DNA of 64,000 nt, from positions 30,444,501 through 30,508,500 of the forward strand of contig BSBN01000213.1 of the NCBI GenBank assembly GCA_027924645.1, written 5' to 3'. A program made the translations under genes and the position numbers. Below, piece after piece: positions 1 to 10,742 of this stretch; within the stretch, counting starts at the first letter, position 1; each line of letters starts with the position of its first letter. This stretch comes from Cunninghamia lanceolata (lineage: Eukaryota; Streptophyta; Pinopsida; Cupressales; Cupressaceae). The notes below the pieces were generated by a model, which made no database searches, had not been told where the DNA came from, and saw nothing but the letters and a program-made list of their open reading frames with translations.

Positions 1-32
1 AAACTCTAAAATGATATGTCTGACAAAAGGCA

Positions 33-620
33 CATCCAGAGGGTTGCATGGCTGAAGGGTATGCATTGAATGAAGCATTTTTCTTCCTGTGTGAATTCCT
101 TGGTAAAGATTTTGAAGATGGGCCATGCTTCTGGGATGAAGAATGAGAATTAGATATTATTGATGGAGAAAAACCACAATCTAATGGTGTTCAAGTAGAA
201 ATTCGTAAGTAAATTCATGATCAGTGTGGTTGTTTTTCTTGCAATCATTAATTTACTCTATAATTTATTTGTCAAATTAACAACATGACATTTGGAGTTT
301 GAAATAAGCATATTGACATGTAATAGGTGTAGACGAAAGTGCTATACTCGACAAGTTCATTCTGTACCACATGGACTTTATGAACAAATGGATTGATCTG
401 TATGATAAAAAGAGAGAAGAAGTGTTAGAAGCAAGGAGACAGTTTAAGAGATCGAACCTAAGGAATACTCCACTTCCCACTGATCTACTTGGGGAATGGG
501 GCAAAGATTGCACACTATAATGGGTTGCTGAACAAATTCAAAATCAAATAGAAGATGTAGGTATAGATTCAAACATAACAGAAGATGAAATGAACATGTC
601 TAGAGGATGTGAAAGAAAGG
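33..620 (+). pseudogene. TNP2-type transposase, DUF4218-like part, broken
   Basis: The frame starting near 33 gives HPEGCMAEGYALNEAFFFL followed by a segment rich in Phe, Asp and Trp (CEFLGKDFEDGPCFWDEE). This matches the conserved 'PEGSIAEGY...E...F...YL' block of DUF4218 in plant CACTA transposases. It hits a stop near 148. After a probable intron or degraded stretch, 330-510 reads as a helical segment (ILDKFILYHMDFMNKWIDLYDK) that in the family lies between DUF4218 and DUF4216. In the living enzyme this region belongs to the transposase that cuts the transposon ends. Stops and a non-homologous hydrophobic stretch at 640-710 show decay. Confidence 0.6.
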
Positions 621-714
621 TACAGTTGGAATTTTACAAAATGTTGTTTCCTTATAGTTTTGACACTATTAACTATTTTAATATTCATCATTATATTTGT
701 TTTCACTGAAATAA

Positions 715-1310
715 ATGGTCTTTCACAAGCGAGGAAATATCTAGCAATGTGGGCATATGGTCGACATTATCATGTAGAAAGTGTAGATGTAAAGAGATGA
801 TCCTTCGATTGTGGCATCATGGTTGACTTTAAGCAATCCAGTCGATCAAGCTCAAAAGATAAGAATATAATTGAACGAAATCTACAATATGTTGGGAAAA
901 TACAAGAAATTATTGAGTTGGATTACTGCTCTTTTAAATGTTGTATTTTTAAGTGTAGATGGTATGAAGCATTTGAGAGGACATGAAGACATGATACCCA
1001 TAGTGGATTGTTTTCTATAGATTCCTCATGTTTCCTACCAGAGGATAAGAAGCCTTATGTTCTACCAATTCATTGTGAAAAGGTATTTCTTTAACTCAAA
1101 CAAGAAGTGGTAGTGATCATTAATCTGTTAATTCATAGTTTATTGCGAATATATACATGTGTTTATTAATCAATAAAATTGTTATACCATACGTCTAATT
1201 AATGTATGTTGTTCATGTGCAGGTATTTTTCTATGAAGATATTTTGGACCTGAAATGAATATTTTTCATACATTATGATCCAAGATTAAGGCATGTATTT
1301 GACAATGCAT
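715..1310 (+). pseudogene. DUF4216 domain of CACTA transposase, broken
   Basis: Around 727-800 the frame reads RKYLAMWAYGRHYHVESVDVKR. After a stop it continues as CGIMVDFKQSSRSSSKDKN, then YVGKIQEIIELDYCSFK and CCIFKCRWYEAF (to about 985). These are hallmarks of DUF4216: the 'G.RFHT' block, 'N.G...' block, and the 'YYG.I..I.ELDY....V.LFKC.W' block. A shifted frame then gives SIDSSCFLPEDKKPYVLPIHCEKVF, and after about 120 bp (possibly an intron) VFFYEDILDLK and HYDPRLRHVF at 1224-1300, matching the 'QVFYV.DP...W..V....PR..YD' end of the domain. The homology is clear, although at least two stops interrupt it. Confidence 0.75.
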
Positions 1311-1312
1311 TA

Positions 1313-2997
1313 GTGGATAATGAGAAAAACAATGATGGCCAAAAAAATGAGAGAGAGGGATTAGAGAACGTCAAAGAAATTGGCATTCATGATGATGTTG
1401 AAGATGGTTATGTTCAGGCACAAGAAGACAACAATCTAGAGTTAGATGATGTTATGGAAGACAAAAATATGGATGGTATAGAAAATGATGATCCAAATAC
1501 ATCTGGTAACAATACAGTGTTGGAATTAGACCGGACAACTAAGAGGGGGGGTGAATTAGTTGTCCCACAATTTAAACTTTTTCTTCTTTTAACCTCTTTT
1601 ATTAACTTGCTACCAGATTACTGATGTAAACAATAAAGCATATATCAACAACATAAGAGCAGAAATATGATAAATACACTTGACACCAAGATTTTCACGT
1701 GGAAACTTAGTTAAGGGAAAAACCACAGTAGGGGTTAACCCACAAAGATTTGTACCCTATTAAAAGTACTTAAGAAAAATAGAAGGCACATGCCTTCAGG
1801 TGCATTGCCCAGAGCTCACTGCTCAAAAGGGAGGCTCACTGCCTATAGAATTTATTTAGAATAGAATGAATTAACTAAGAAATAGCATCTACTTCATGCC
1901 TGGTTTAGTTTTAGTGAATGCTTAAAGACTTCTCCTTTGCCCTGAATTCTTCTTTGTAAACTTCACACTTTATGCTGCTCTCACTCCTTATCTTCTCTGC
2001 TCTTCTTCTGATCCTTTAAATGAATTTGATCTGTCTTGCACAAGGATAATGTTTGACAACTCTTCAACAAGTATTAATACACTTCATCCATCTTGGAATG
2101 ATCAACGAGGTCGGCCAAACTTAACCTGGATCTTTACACTATCAGCCAATCATAGCTAAGACTTGAATCTTCCTCTATTAACATGCCAGTCTCACCAAAT
2201 GATCTTTAGATCACTCACAACATGCTAGGAACATCTGGCCGGCCAAGACTGGGAAGAATAAAAGCAACTAAGAGAAAAAAAATTCAATCACAAGCTCTTT
2301 TGTCAATGTGGACCTCCAACACAATAGCCACACGATTTAGAGACCACCACAAGGACAAATAAGTCAACAGGAATAGCCACACCACTTCGCATCATCAGAA
2401 TCACTTGTATCTTCACACTGAACCTCAAGAACACACACTGCCATGACTATCAAACTAAAAAGATATCTTCCAGACCTCCAAACCATGAACCACTCGAGTT
2501 GAGGGAACACACCAACATCCCAAACAAGCCTCTAGATCCGTAAATCACAATATGATCATACCGAACCAATCCGGACCAAATCCTTGCCACTCTGTCATTA
2601 TAGAACAATTGCAGAAACCTATTTTACTCAGAGGGCCATAACTTCACCAAATATTCATGCGAACCTCTCAAATCTCAACTGGAGCAACAATAGACAACCC
2701 AGTACATGCCCTTTAATCTGCATACTTTGATCTTCACCTTACTGGAAATACTAATCACTCCTCTGCACTATCTTCACTTTTTCTGATAGAAAGATATGTT
2801 GACATCAATGAAAACACATCAGGCACATATTTGCAACATATAGATGGTCTACAGTCAAATTTCAATGATGATGAAGATGATGTAGGTCAAGATGAGGATG
2901 ATGATAATATTAAATACTTGAAAGAACATATGAACATTGACAATGATACATTAGATGACATTGTAGCAGATAATAATGTTAATGACCAAGACTTCTA
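1313..2997 (+). pseudogene. Acidic C-terminal tail of the CACTA transposase, split by an LTR
   Basis: The open frame from 1313 is very rich in Asp, Glu and Asn, as in CACTA transposase tails. It is interrupted at 1517. The same composition resumes at about 2790 (DINENTSGTYLQHIDG, then runs of Asp/Glu) and ends with a stop at 2995-2997. Taking out 1518-2784 plus one copy of the putative duplicated target lets the two parts read through in one frame. The tail therefore predates the insertion. Its function is unknown. Confidence 0.6.
1518..2784 (-). mobile_element. Solo LTR (copia type) inside the CACTA tail
   Basis: The segment starts TGTTGGAATTAG on the + strand, so on the minus strand it ends ...CTAATTCCAACA. 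Next to that end is the pair ACAACTAAGAGGGGGGG / AATTAGTTGT, the C-rich tract flanked by inverted AACT/AGTT words seen at the ends of the E1 and E2 LTRs. On the minus strand it also holds the GTGGTTTTTCCCTTA ... TTTCCACGTG motif (1691-1729) shared with those LTRs, and 'GCAGTGAGCC' words. The left flank is TACAG; the right flank GATAG at 2785-2789 is a poor match, so the right end is uncertain by a few bases. No internal region was found, so it is called a solo LTR. Confidence 0.6.
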
Positions 2998-3205
2998 AAT
3001 TTTTAGAATTATTTACAATCCATGTTTAAAAAAGGATTATTCTTATGGCCTAAACTTTGAAATGCTTTAGTAATATTATTTGTGTCGATACAAATTACCT
3101 ATTGCAATATCCTTAAATTGTTCAATCTTTGGTATGAATTGTTGGTAGAAAAAATTAGGATTACTTGGATGCAATTTCCTTTTCATTGCTTTATATTTTA
3201 CTTGA

Positions 3206-5090
3206 ATGTCAAGGTCTCAACCTAATCCTCATTTTGCACTAAGAAGAAACCTTAGGCTTGACTATACAATGGCCTCGATTCATTGTGAGGAAGTTATGAT
3301 TGAGGATTTGATGACTACTACATATTTTTATGAGGAAGATGTTTTTCATCATGATGCACATATGGATAGGCAAGAGATGAATCTTACTACACAAATACTT
3401 ATATCAAACCTTTATGAATTTGAGCAATAATGTTAATTATTCAAATTTGATTGATGTTCTTCATAACTTGTTAATAGATAATCCTTATGTGATGGAAGTA
3501 TTAAGTGATATAGGCCAAAGGATAAGCTCATCAAGTTCCTTAAATAGTGCATCTCCTCCCCTTCCTTCACAATCCTCTTCATCTAGCGTGCCTCCTTCCA
3601 CATCTTCTCTTGCATTAGCCAAGCCACATATTTCTTCTCTTCTCTGTATTGCTTATCAATTTTTCATAGCTCCTATCATTGATCCTCTCATTGTACCTAC
3701 TTCTCATATTGTACCTTCCACTCATCCCCTGATTGTGTTTACTTCTCACCCACTACTCATGTTCCCACTTCTAGTGTTGTCATTCCAACTTCATTCTTTG
3801 TCCCCCAATCAACCTACACTCCACGTATTATCTCATGTTGCCACTTCCACTCGCATTTTAATCATAACTCCTAACGTTCATCCTTCCAACACAGATGTCA
3901 TCCTTAAAAGAATTGATGAGATGCAAAGTAAAGTTGATGCATTAACCCTAGTAATCAAAGGATATCATAGGAGAAATCAAGTGTAATCCACTTTCATTTG
4001 AGTTATTTCTTATCCATTTCTAGTTTGTTTGGTGGCCCCTAGTTTTGTAATGTATAGTGGTAAAGGGGACCTTATGACACAATTGGGAGTTTGTTTTGAT
4101 TATGTTTATGATGATAAACTTTTTAAAAAGCTCTTCCCTAGAGACTAAAAGGATTATGCAATTGAATGGCTTTATTCTCTTCCTCATAGTTCTATTCGTT
4201 CCTTCAATGATTTGGCCAATGCTTTTGTACATCACTTTAATGTCAATATTGGTTTTGTTGGTACTCAAATTTGCAAATTATAAAACCCTAAAGATATGCC
4301 AAATCTTATGATTAGGTTTTATATGTGAATTTGGCCAACTAACAGAATTGATCAGATTAATCAAAATTCTCTGCACTTTAGGCTCTGTTCAAGCCTAGGT
4401 GGGTGTTACCTTGTTTCACCAATGACAATTTACTTTCAAATTTGTTGGTGACTTCAGAAGAGATTAAATAAAAGTGGATTTATTTAATTAAGGATAAGAC
4501 TTTAGAGGAAGGGTTAATTGGATTAGTTAATCAATTAAATAAATTATCATAATTTATTTAATTAATGTCAGAAGAACGGTTATATTTATTAATTAAATAG
4601 CGTGACTTATTAAATTGATATTAGGAGGAATGATCAAAGTGGTTAATTAAATAAATATGATTTATTTAATTAACATTGTAAGAGGAGATGCGGGATAGAT
4701 CTGGTGTGATGTTAGGCCATGGTAAGATTTAGGTGTCTACATTTTTAACAATGCTTTAGTTTTTGGGTCGATGAATAATGATCACAATTTATCTTTGGTA
4801 ATTTTTTCCTTCACCATATCATGAGACAATTTTGAGGAACAAAATTGATGACAAATTTCTCTATGGGTTGCCCATGTATTTATTTTCCTTCACTAAGATA
4901 GATTGAAGGAATAGGAGAGCATCAAACAAGGATCAAATGAGTGCAATCATGATTATGTTATTGGATTTCAAACTTTGTCAACAAAGATACACTATCAAAT
5001 TCCTATTGATGAATTGCAAAGAATATTTGTTAAGGGCTTATTACCTACTATCCAAGCTAAGACAATGTGTAACAATGTCTCTAACTAGCC
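3206..5090 (+). pseudogene. Ty3/gypsy gag relic
   Basis: Two overlapping frames (3206-3430 and 3414-3986) encode an acidic segment and a Ser/Pro-rich linker ending in a short coiled coil (ILKRIDEMQSKVDALTLVIKG). Downstream, in other frames and with stops, lies the core of the retrotransposon gag domain: LFPRD-KDYAIEWLYSLPHS, then SIRSFNDLANAFVHHFNVNIG at about 4132-4250. This matches 'L...A..W...L...SI.SF..L...F...F'. A later piece around 5010-5080 (IPIDELQRIFVKGLLPTIQA) fits the C-terminal part of the same gag. The two are separated by an LTR-like insertion ending at 4741. Dead copy; no pol follows. Confidence 0.6.
4430..4741 (-). mobile_element. LTR-like insertion in the gag relic
   Basis: The right edge reads ...AGGTGTCTACA, which on the minus strand is TGTAGACACCT, a common start of plant gypsy LTRs. 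The segment separates two parts of the gag relic. It is AT-rich, with repeated TTAATTAAATAAAT words. The left edge near 4430 is a guess: no exact target duplication was found. Confidence 0.4.
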
Positions 5091-5145
5091 ACCAACATGT
5101 GTAGCAATGTGTATAGCCACACTATCTAGATCCTTGAAGATCTAC

Positions 5146-6420
5146 AAACCCTGAATAATGCCTCTAAACCCTAAACCCTAACCCCTAAACCATAAACCAT
5201 AAATAAGGCCCCTAAGCAATGAACTTTAGTTTTATCTTGTTTCCATTTCATCTTGCCAATTTATATCCTCATCCCTCTTTTCATGTCCTAGTTTTCTTTT
5301 TTCCATTTGCTTTGTTGATAAGGGAGACAAATAGAGACAAAGAGGAAGAGAGAGAGAGTCCTAGTTTTCTTGTTCATTTCCTTCATCGATATGGGAGAGG
5401 GAGAATTAATAGAAGGGAGAGATAGGAAGATATAGGAATGATAGGGGGAGAGAGGTAAGAGATAGAGAGATAGGGAGAGATAGCTAGGTAGAGAGAGATA
5501 GAGAGGAGACAGATAGGGAGATAGACTAGAGTGACTAGAGAGATGTATAGAGAGATAGGGAGATAGAGGAATGAAAGGGGAGAGAGAGGCAAGAGATAGG
5601 GAGAAATAGATAGGTAGAGAGAGAGAGGAGATAGACTGGGAGAGATAGAGGAGACAAAATGAGAGATAGGGAGATAGAGAGTGAGTGAGATGTCTAGAGA
5701 GATTGAGAGGTAGAGGGATGATAGAGAGAGGGAGATAAGGGAGAGATAGGGAGATAGAGGTTTAGGGTTGCTTAGGTTTAGGGGTTAGGGGTTAGGGGTT
5801 AGGGATTAGGGGCATTATTTAGCGTTGAGGGATTTAGAGAGAGAGAGAGACTTCTTTTGAGATGCAACCATAAACCCTGAATAATGCCCCTAAAACCTAA
5901 ACCTGAGCAACCCTAAACCTCTAAGCCTTAAATAATGCCCCTAAACCCTAAACCCTAACCCCTAACTCCTAAAACATAAACCCTAAATAATACCCCTAAG
6001 CCCTGAGCCCTAACCCCTAAACCCCAAACCTGAGAAACCTTAAACCCTTAAATCTTAAACCCCAAACCCTAAACCTCTATCTCCCTATCTCTATGATTCC
6101 TCTACCTCTTAATCTCTCTCCCTATGTCTCAGGCCATGTCCCTCACTCTCCATATCCCTATCTCTTCCTATGTCTCTGGCCATGTACCTCACTCTCTATA
6201 TCTCCCTATTGGTCCTCTCTCTCTAAACAGTAAACCCTAAACCTCTAAACCCTAAATTGTAAACCCTAAATAATGCTCCTAAACCTTAACCCCCAACCCC
6301 TAAACCCTAAACCCAAGAAACCCTAAACCCCTATCTCCCTATCTCTATCATCCCTCTACCTCTCAATCCTTCTCGCTCACTCTCTATCTCCCTATATCTC
6401 CCCTCTATCTCCTCTATCTC
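5146..6420. repeat. Telomere-like blocks with purine/pyrimidine arrays, inverted
   Basis: CCCTAAA-type words with variants (CCCTAAC, CCATAAA, CCCTGAA) occur at 5146-5217, 5868-6080 and 6222-6335. TTTAGGG/GGGGTTAGGG words occur at 5757-5822. Between the first two blocks the strand is a purine array built from GAGATAGGGAGATAG words (5330-5757). After the CCCTAAA blocks come pyrimidine arrays with CTCTATCTCCCTATCTC (6066-6210, 6320-6420). The TTTAGGG block plus purine array on the left is thus the reverse complement of the CCCTAAA plus pyrimidine array on the right, an inverted arrangement centred near 5850. Unique DNA lies on both sides, so this is interstitial. No gene. Confidence 0.75.
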
Positions 6421-6734
6421 TTAAATTATACTTGTGCATACTGGACTTGCAAAATTAAATAATTTATCAATATTATAGTATATTTAAAAGTTTTATAATT
6501 AATAATTTTGTATTTATTTTATTTATATCTATCCAGTTTGTCTATTTTCTTGTCTTATTTTTAAATTTTTTTTGTATATTTCCTATTGTATGATTTGTCT
6601 TTTTTCTTCTTAACCCTTTGTTCAATCCTTTCTCTCCCTTTATTCCTTTGGTCTAAGAAGACATTTATTGCCTTGCCTTGTATTGTCTTTGAATTCATGG
6701 ATTATGATCAAATTGGAAAGAAAAAAGAATAGAG

Positions 6735-6955
6735 TAATAGTCATTTATCTAGTCATTTTTATTTGTCTGACCAATTATTTAGTTGTGTTTTTTGCCCAAT
6801 GACCAAATTAGTCATTTATTTAGTCATTTATTTGGTCATTTATTTAGTCATTTCAATCAATGACCAAATTAGTCATTTATTTAGTCATTTATAGCTGTGT
6901 TGCAAAAAAATTTGGTCACGTGACTAAAAGTTTTAGTCACCTGGTCATTTATTTT
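6735..6955. repeat. AGTCATTTATTT array with palindrome
   Basis: A 12-bp word AGTCATTTATTT is repeated several times, mixed with the reverse-type word GACCAAATTAGT. At the right end is an interrupted perfect palindrome at 6920-6940: arms GTGACTAAAA and TTTTAGTCAC around one G. It could be the decayed end of a DNA transposon, but no second end or target duplication was identified. The preceding 6430-6735 is plain AT-rich DNA. Confidence 0.6.
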
Positions 6956-6984
6956 CCATATTTCTACTAGTGTATTATTCCTCT

Positions 6985-7400
6985 ATCTCCTTATCTCTTT
7001 GGACATCTCTCTCTCTCTCTCTCCCCCTATCATTTCTATATCTCCCTATCTCTCCTCTCCCCTCTATCTCTCCCTCTCCCTTATCGATGAAGGAAATGAA
7101 AACAAGAAAACTAGGACTCTCTCTCTCTCTCTCTCAATCCTCTCTTTCTATCTCTACCCCTCTATATCTCTATCTCTATCTCTATCTCTATCTCTATCTC
7201 TATCTCTATCTCTATCTCTACCTTTCTCCCTCTCTTTCTCTGTATTGTTATCTATCTCTCTCTATCTTCCAATCTCTCTCTATCTCTCTCTTTCTATCTA
7301 TATCTCTCAATATCCCCCTCCCAATCTCTATCTCTCTTTATATTTCCCTCTCTCTCTCTCTCTTTGTCTCTCTCCATATATATATATATATGACATCATA
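6985..7400. repeat. CT-rich microsatellites, (TATCTC)n and (TA)n
   Basis: A pyrimidine-rich stretch contains a clean hexamer run of TATCTC at 7165-7219, CT dinucleotide runs near 7008-7022 and 7116-7134, and a short TA run at 7376-7391. Open frames across it give only Ser/Leu/Tyr-rich low-complexity peptides and are not genes. Confidence 0.85.
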
Positions 7401-8690
7401 CCATGACACACATCCCTTCCTCCATTAAATCCTCCCTAACCCTTTCCCAACATTGATAGCCCACTACCCATGCCACCTCATTTTCATATAGTCAGTTAGT
7501 TAGTTATGTCGAATACCCGTCTCGTCTCTCATTTATCCTATATAGATAGAGAATGAAGTTGGGAGTTGGTAATATCTCCAACTGAATGAAGTGGCTAACG
7601 AAGTTCCCTATATATATATATATATATATATATCTACTAACAGGAATGGGCGACTAGCGAAAAACTAACCAATGCCCAGGCATCCATTTGATGCATTCCA
7701 GTACAATTTTGTAGGCTAGAATAGAAGCTACATGAGGGCCCTTATATAGTGGGCATCCATTCGATGCATGATGCATTCCAATACAGTAGGCATTTCTATC
7801 CCATACATCTATGGCCCATTGGCCTGGGGCCTGGTTGTCGATTGCCCTATAGATCTATCTGGGGGACGAGTTCCCATATCTATATAGTGTCGTTGGTCCC
7901 CATCCCCTGTCCCATATACAAAAGAAAGAAAGATAGGGGTCCTCAAGGCGCTATTGCTCACACCGACAATGGAATTAAAGGCTATTATATATAGCCATCC
8001 ATACCATAGCCGCCCCATATAGACCATATAGAGATAGGAGTCGTTGCCACCCTCTATTTAGATAAGAATCTATAGGGGAGGAGAACTCTCTATAGTCAGG
8101 CTCTCCCCTACCCCTACCCTAATCCATAGTTGAGCAGTGCTGGCCTAGGGCCGGTTGGGTTATGAATATGAACCTTTGGTTAATAGTGCCATATAGAATA
8201 GAGGCCACATCTGCATCTATATAGACCAAATTCGGTGAATGGAGGTGGCCCTAAGCCCCCCCATAGATATATAGGCCCCCTCTCTCTAATCTCTAAATGG
8301 GGTGGGGGAGAGGAAAGGAGGGTCAGGTGTAGTATATAGATCTAGTTGGCACTCACTATAGATAGAGGTTCGGTTGGCCATATATCTAGAGGGGGGAGGG
8401 AGCCCTCGTCTCCCAGCTGCCCTCAAGAGTTGGGGGTTGGGTTGGCGACTATAGAGAGTCAGTCATCCATTGACTTGACTCGAGGTAGGGCACCCCCAAT
8501 TAGATACAATAGTGGAGTGAGGGAAGCTCTTTGTGAACTGTATTGATATATAGCCAATAACCAATAGCCAATATATCCACCTATAGTAGAGAGTAGAGGG
8601 GGAGGTGGCCCTATAGATCTATATCTCATTGCCACAACAATCATCACTCATCCTGACACCATCCTCCACCATGTGACATTTATCTAACAT
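7400..8690. other. Gene-free stretch rich in CTATAG-type words
   Basis: No domain was recognised in any frame. The stretch has a TA run at 7605-7632 and many copies of words such as CTATATAG, ATAGATCTA, CCATATAG and TATAGAGA, mixed with GGCC/GGGG-rich pieces. The composition differs from both neighbours. Short open frames here overlap on both strands without conserved motifs, so none is called. Confidence 0.5.
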
Positions 8691-8695
8691 AGATA

Positions 8696-8879
8696 GGCGT
8701 TAAAGTTGGTGCTAATGTAGATGCTAAAGTCAGCGCTAATGTAGGTGCTAAAGGTGGTACTAAAGTTGTTGATAAAGTCAGCGCTAATGTAGGCACTAAA
8801 GTTGGCACTAAATTAGGTGCTAAAGTCGGCACTAAAGTCGGTGTTAAATTAGGCACTAATTAGCGCCTAATTTAGCACC
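8696..8879. repeat. 12-bp minisatellite ending in an inverted unit
   Basis: Fourteen consecutive units of a degenerate 12-mer (consensus GGTGCTAAAGTC, variants GGCACTAAATTA, AGCGCTAATGTA) run from 8696 to 8862 without a length change until the last, 11-bp, unit. It is followed by GCGCCTAATTTAGCACC (8863-8879), the reverse complement of the unit, so the array ends in a hairpin-forming junction. Because 12 is a multiple of 3, one frame reads as a Gly-(Ala/Thr)-(Lys/Asn)-Val repeat, with no start or wider gene around it. Confidence 0.85.
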
Positions 8880-9024
8880 TACTTGTTCTGATTGGCACAA
8901 AAAATGCCAAAAATATGGCCATCCTGATAAATAGTGCCGACATTTTAAAAAAAATTGGAGAAAAATACATTAAAATAGTGGGTGGAAGAAAAAAATGGAG
9001 CAAAAAAGGGAGCTAATCACAGGG

Positions 9025-9330
9025 ATTTCTTGTAGTGAAGAAAAATTGGGAAAGTTTGATACAAGATTAGATGAAGGAATCTTCCTTGGATATTCCACAA
9101 AGAGCAAGGCTTATAGGTGTTACAACAAGAGGCTAAAGAATCTAGTTAAAAGTGCAAATGTCAAAGTGGATGAGGAACGACATCAAAACTTAGTACCAAT
9201 AGAAGGATATGAATCTGATGAGTTCCCTTGTAGACAAGAAGAAAGAGAAAAAGAGAAGGAAAAGGAGAAGCATGTTGATGAAGAAGAGGCTCTGGAAAGG
9301 ATTCCTAAGACCCCCAAGTATGTGTAGAAG
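9025..9330 (+). pseudogene. E1 integrase C-terminal part and hinge
   Basis: LGKFDTRLDEGIFLGYSTKS, followed by KAYRCYNKR, is the well-known copia block just after the integrase core ('GKFD.RSDEGIFLGYS...KAYR..N'). It is followed by an acidic, Lys/Glu-rich hinge that leads to the reverse transcriptase. The integrase catalytic D-D-E region upstream is absent, so the start is the truncation point. A stop at 9325-9327 ends the frame. Confidence 0.85.
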
Positions 9331-9459
9331 AGTCATTCTGAAGATTAGATCATTGGAGATAGGAACAATGGTGTATTAACAAGAAGAAATATTGCTATGG
9401 TAGATGAATAGGTAAATTTGTGCTTATTGTCTAACCCAAAATAGTGATTGAAGCATGCA

Positions 9460-10335
9460 AAGATGAGCAACAGATCAAGGCTATGGAAGAAGAATTGATG
9501 CAGATTGAGAAGAATCAGACTTGGGAAGTTGTCCCAAGACCAGTAGACAAAAATGTGATAGGAACTAGATGGATCTTCTAGAATAAATTGAATGAGAATG
9601 GAGAAGTAACTTCAGAAATAAGGCTAGGCTTGTGTGTAAAGGCTACTCACAAGTGGAAGGAATAGATTATGAGGAAACATTTGCTCCAGTGGCAAGATTG
9701 GATGCCATTAGAATATTCTTGGCCTTTGTAGCTCATAAGGACTTCAAAGTCTATCAAATGGATGTGAAATTTGCATTCTTGAATGGAGAATTGGAAGAGG
9801 AAGTATACATTGAACAACTGGAAGGCTTTCAGTTATCAGATGATCCAAATATGGTCTATAGATTGAAGAAGGCATTGTATGGACTCAAACAAGCTCCTAG
9901 AGCTTGGTATGCAAGGTTGGATAGGTACCTATTGCAACAAGGATTCAAAAAGGGCACTGCAGATAGCAATTTGTATTTCAAAGTTGAAGAAATCAAATCT
10001 TGATTGTGGAGGTATATGTTGATGATATAATCTTTGGAGGAAATGAAGGTATGTGCAAGAGATTTGCACAAGAGATGCAGAAAGAATTTGAAATGTCAAT
10101 GTGTGGGGAAATGAATTTTTTCCTTAGGTTACAAATCAGTCAATCAGAAAAAAGTATTTTCATTTCACAGTCAAAGTATGCTAAGGAAATGTTGAAGAAG
10201 TTTGGAATAGAAGACTCTAAACCAGTGTGTACTCCCATGACTACTGGTTGTAAGTTAAGAAAAGATGATGAATCTCTTAAGGTTGATCAGAGCAAGCATA
10301 GATCAATGATTGGTGGACTCTTATATACTTGACTA
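9460..10335 (+). pseudogene. E1 copia reverse transcriptase
   Basis: The domain begins with IKAMEEELMQIEKNQTWEVV and NVIGTRWIF (about 9476-9580). A stop and a frameshift follow, then 9632-10003 gives [40 protein letters not shown] and [17 protein letters not shown] stop then separates the catalytic motif YVDD at 10015-10026 (VEVYVDDIIFGG), which is intact in its own frame. CTPMTTGCKL marks the start of the connection to RNase H. The motifs are those of Ty1/copia reverse transcriptase, which copies element RNA into DNA. At least three lesions make the copy inactive. Confidence 0.9.
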
Positions 10336-10742
10336 CTACTAGACAGGATATCATGCATGTAGTTTGCCTTGTGGCTAGATTTCAAGCAAATCCTAGAGAG
10401 TCACATGTTTTAGTAAAGAGGATATTCAGATACTTGAAAGGCACTCTAGAATTTGGCCTATGGTATCCCAAGGATACTGATTTCTCCTTCAGTGCATATA
10501 TAGATGCAGATTGAGCAAAATGTACATATGATAGAAGAAGTACAAGTGGTGGTGCTTTATTTCTGGGAAGCAGACTTGTCTCATGGTTAAGTAAGAAGCA
10601 AGACTTAGTGTCATTATCTACTACGGAGGTAGAGTACATTACAACAACATCTTGCTACATAGGTGTTATGGATGAAGCAAACATTGAAGGATATCAAAGT
10701 GTCATATGATGAACCTATTCTTATCTTATGTGATAATACAAG
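10335..10742 (+). pseudogene. E1 RNase H, first part
   Basis: The text reads HVVCLVARFQANPRESH, then RIFRYLKGTLEFGLWYP, the D-bearing AYIDAD, a stop, then RRSTSGGALFLGSRLVSWLS and TEVEYI. These are the standard copia RNase H blocks. The frame ends in ILCDNTS at 10742, exactly where E2 inserted. The domain continues at 19952. Confidence 0.9.

Larger units (their letters stand above)
33..2997 (+). mobile_element. CACTA (En/Spm) transposon relic, coding part
   Basis: Three consecutive stretches read as parts of a plant CACTA transposase: a DUF4218-like segment, a DUF4216-like segment and an acidic C-terminal tail. They are in the usual order on the + strand. Several frameshifts and stops separate them, so the gene is dead. 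No CACTA terminal repeat could be identified; the left end lies outside the window. A solo LTR (1518-2784) splits the acidic tail. The boundary at 2997 is the stop codon of the tail, not the transposon end. Confidence 0.7.

Noticed and set aside
609..720. Possible membrane protein (hydrophobic run of Ile, Leu, Val, Phe)
   Set aside because: It lies between two CACTA transposase parts; the hydrophobic run reads as degraded or intron sequence at a frame break.
5146..6335. Chromosome end
   Set aside because: The telomere-like units are degenerate, in both orientations, and have element-derived DNA on both sides, so they are interstitial.
6970..7428. Overlapping 152- and 135-codon open frames
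   Set aside because: They run through CT microsatellites and give only Ser/Leu/Tyr repeats.
7749..8647. Pairs of 60-80-codon frames on opposite strands
   Set aside because: They overlap each other in a repetitive, word-biased stretch and show no conserved domain.
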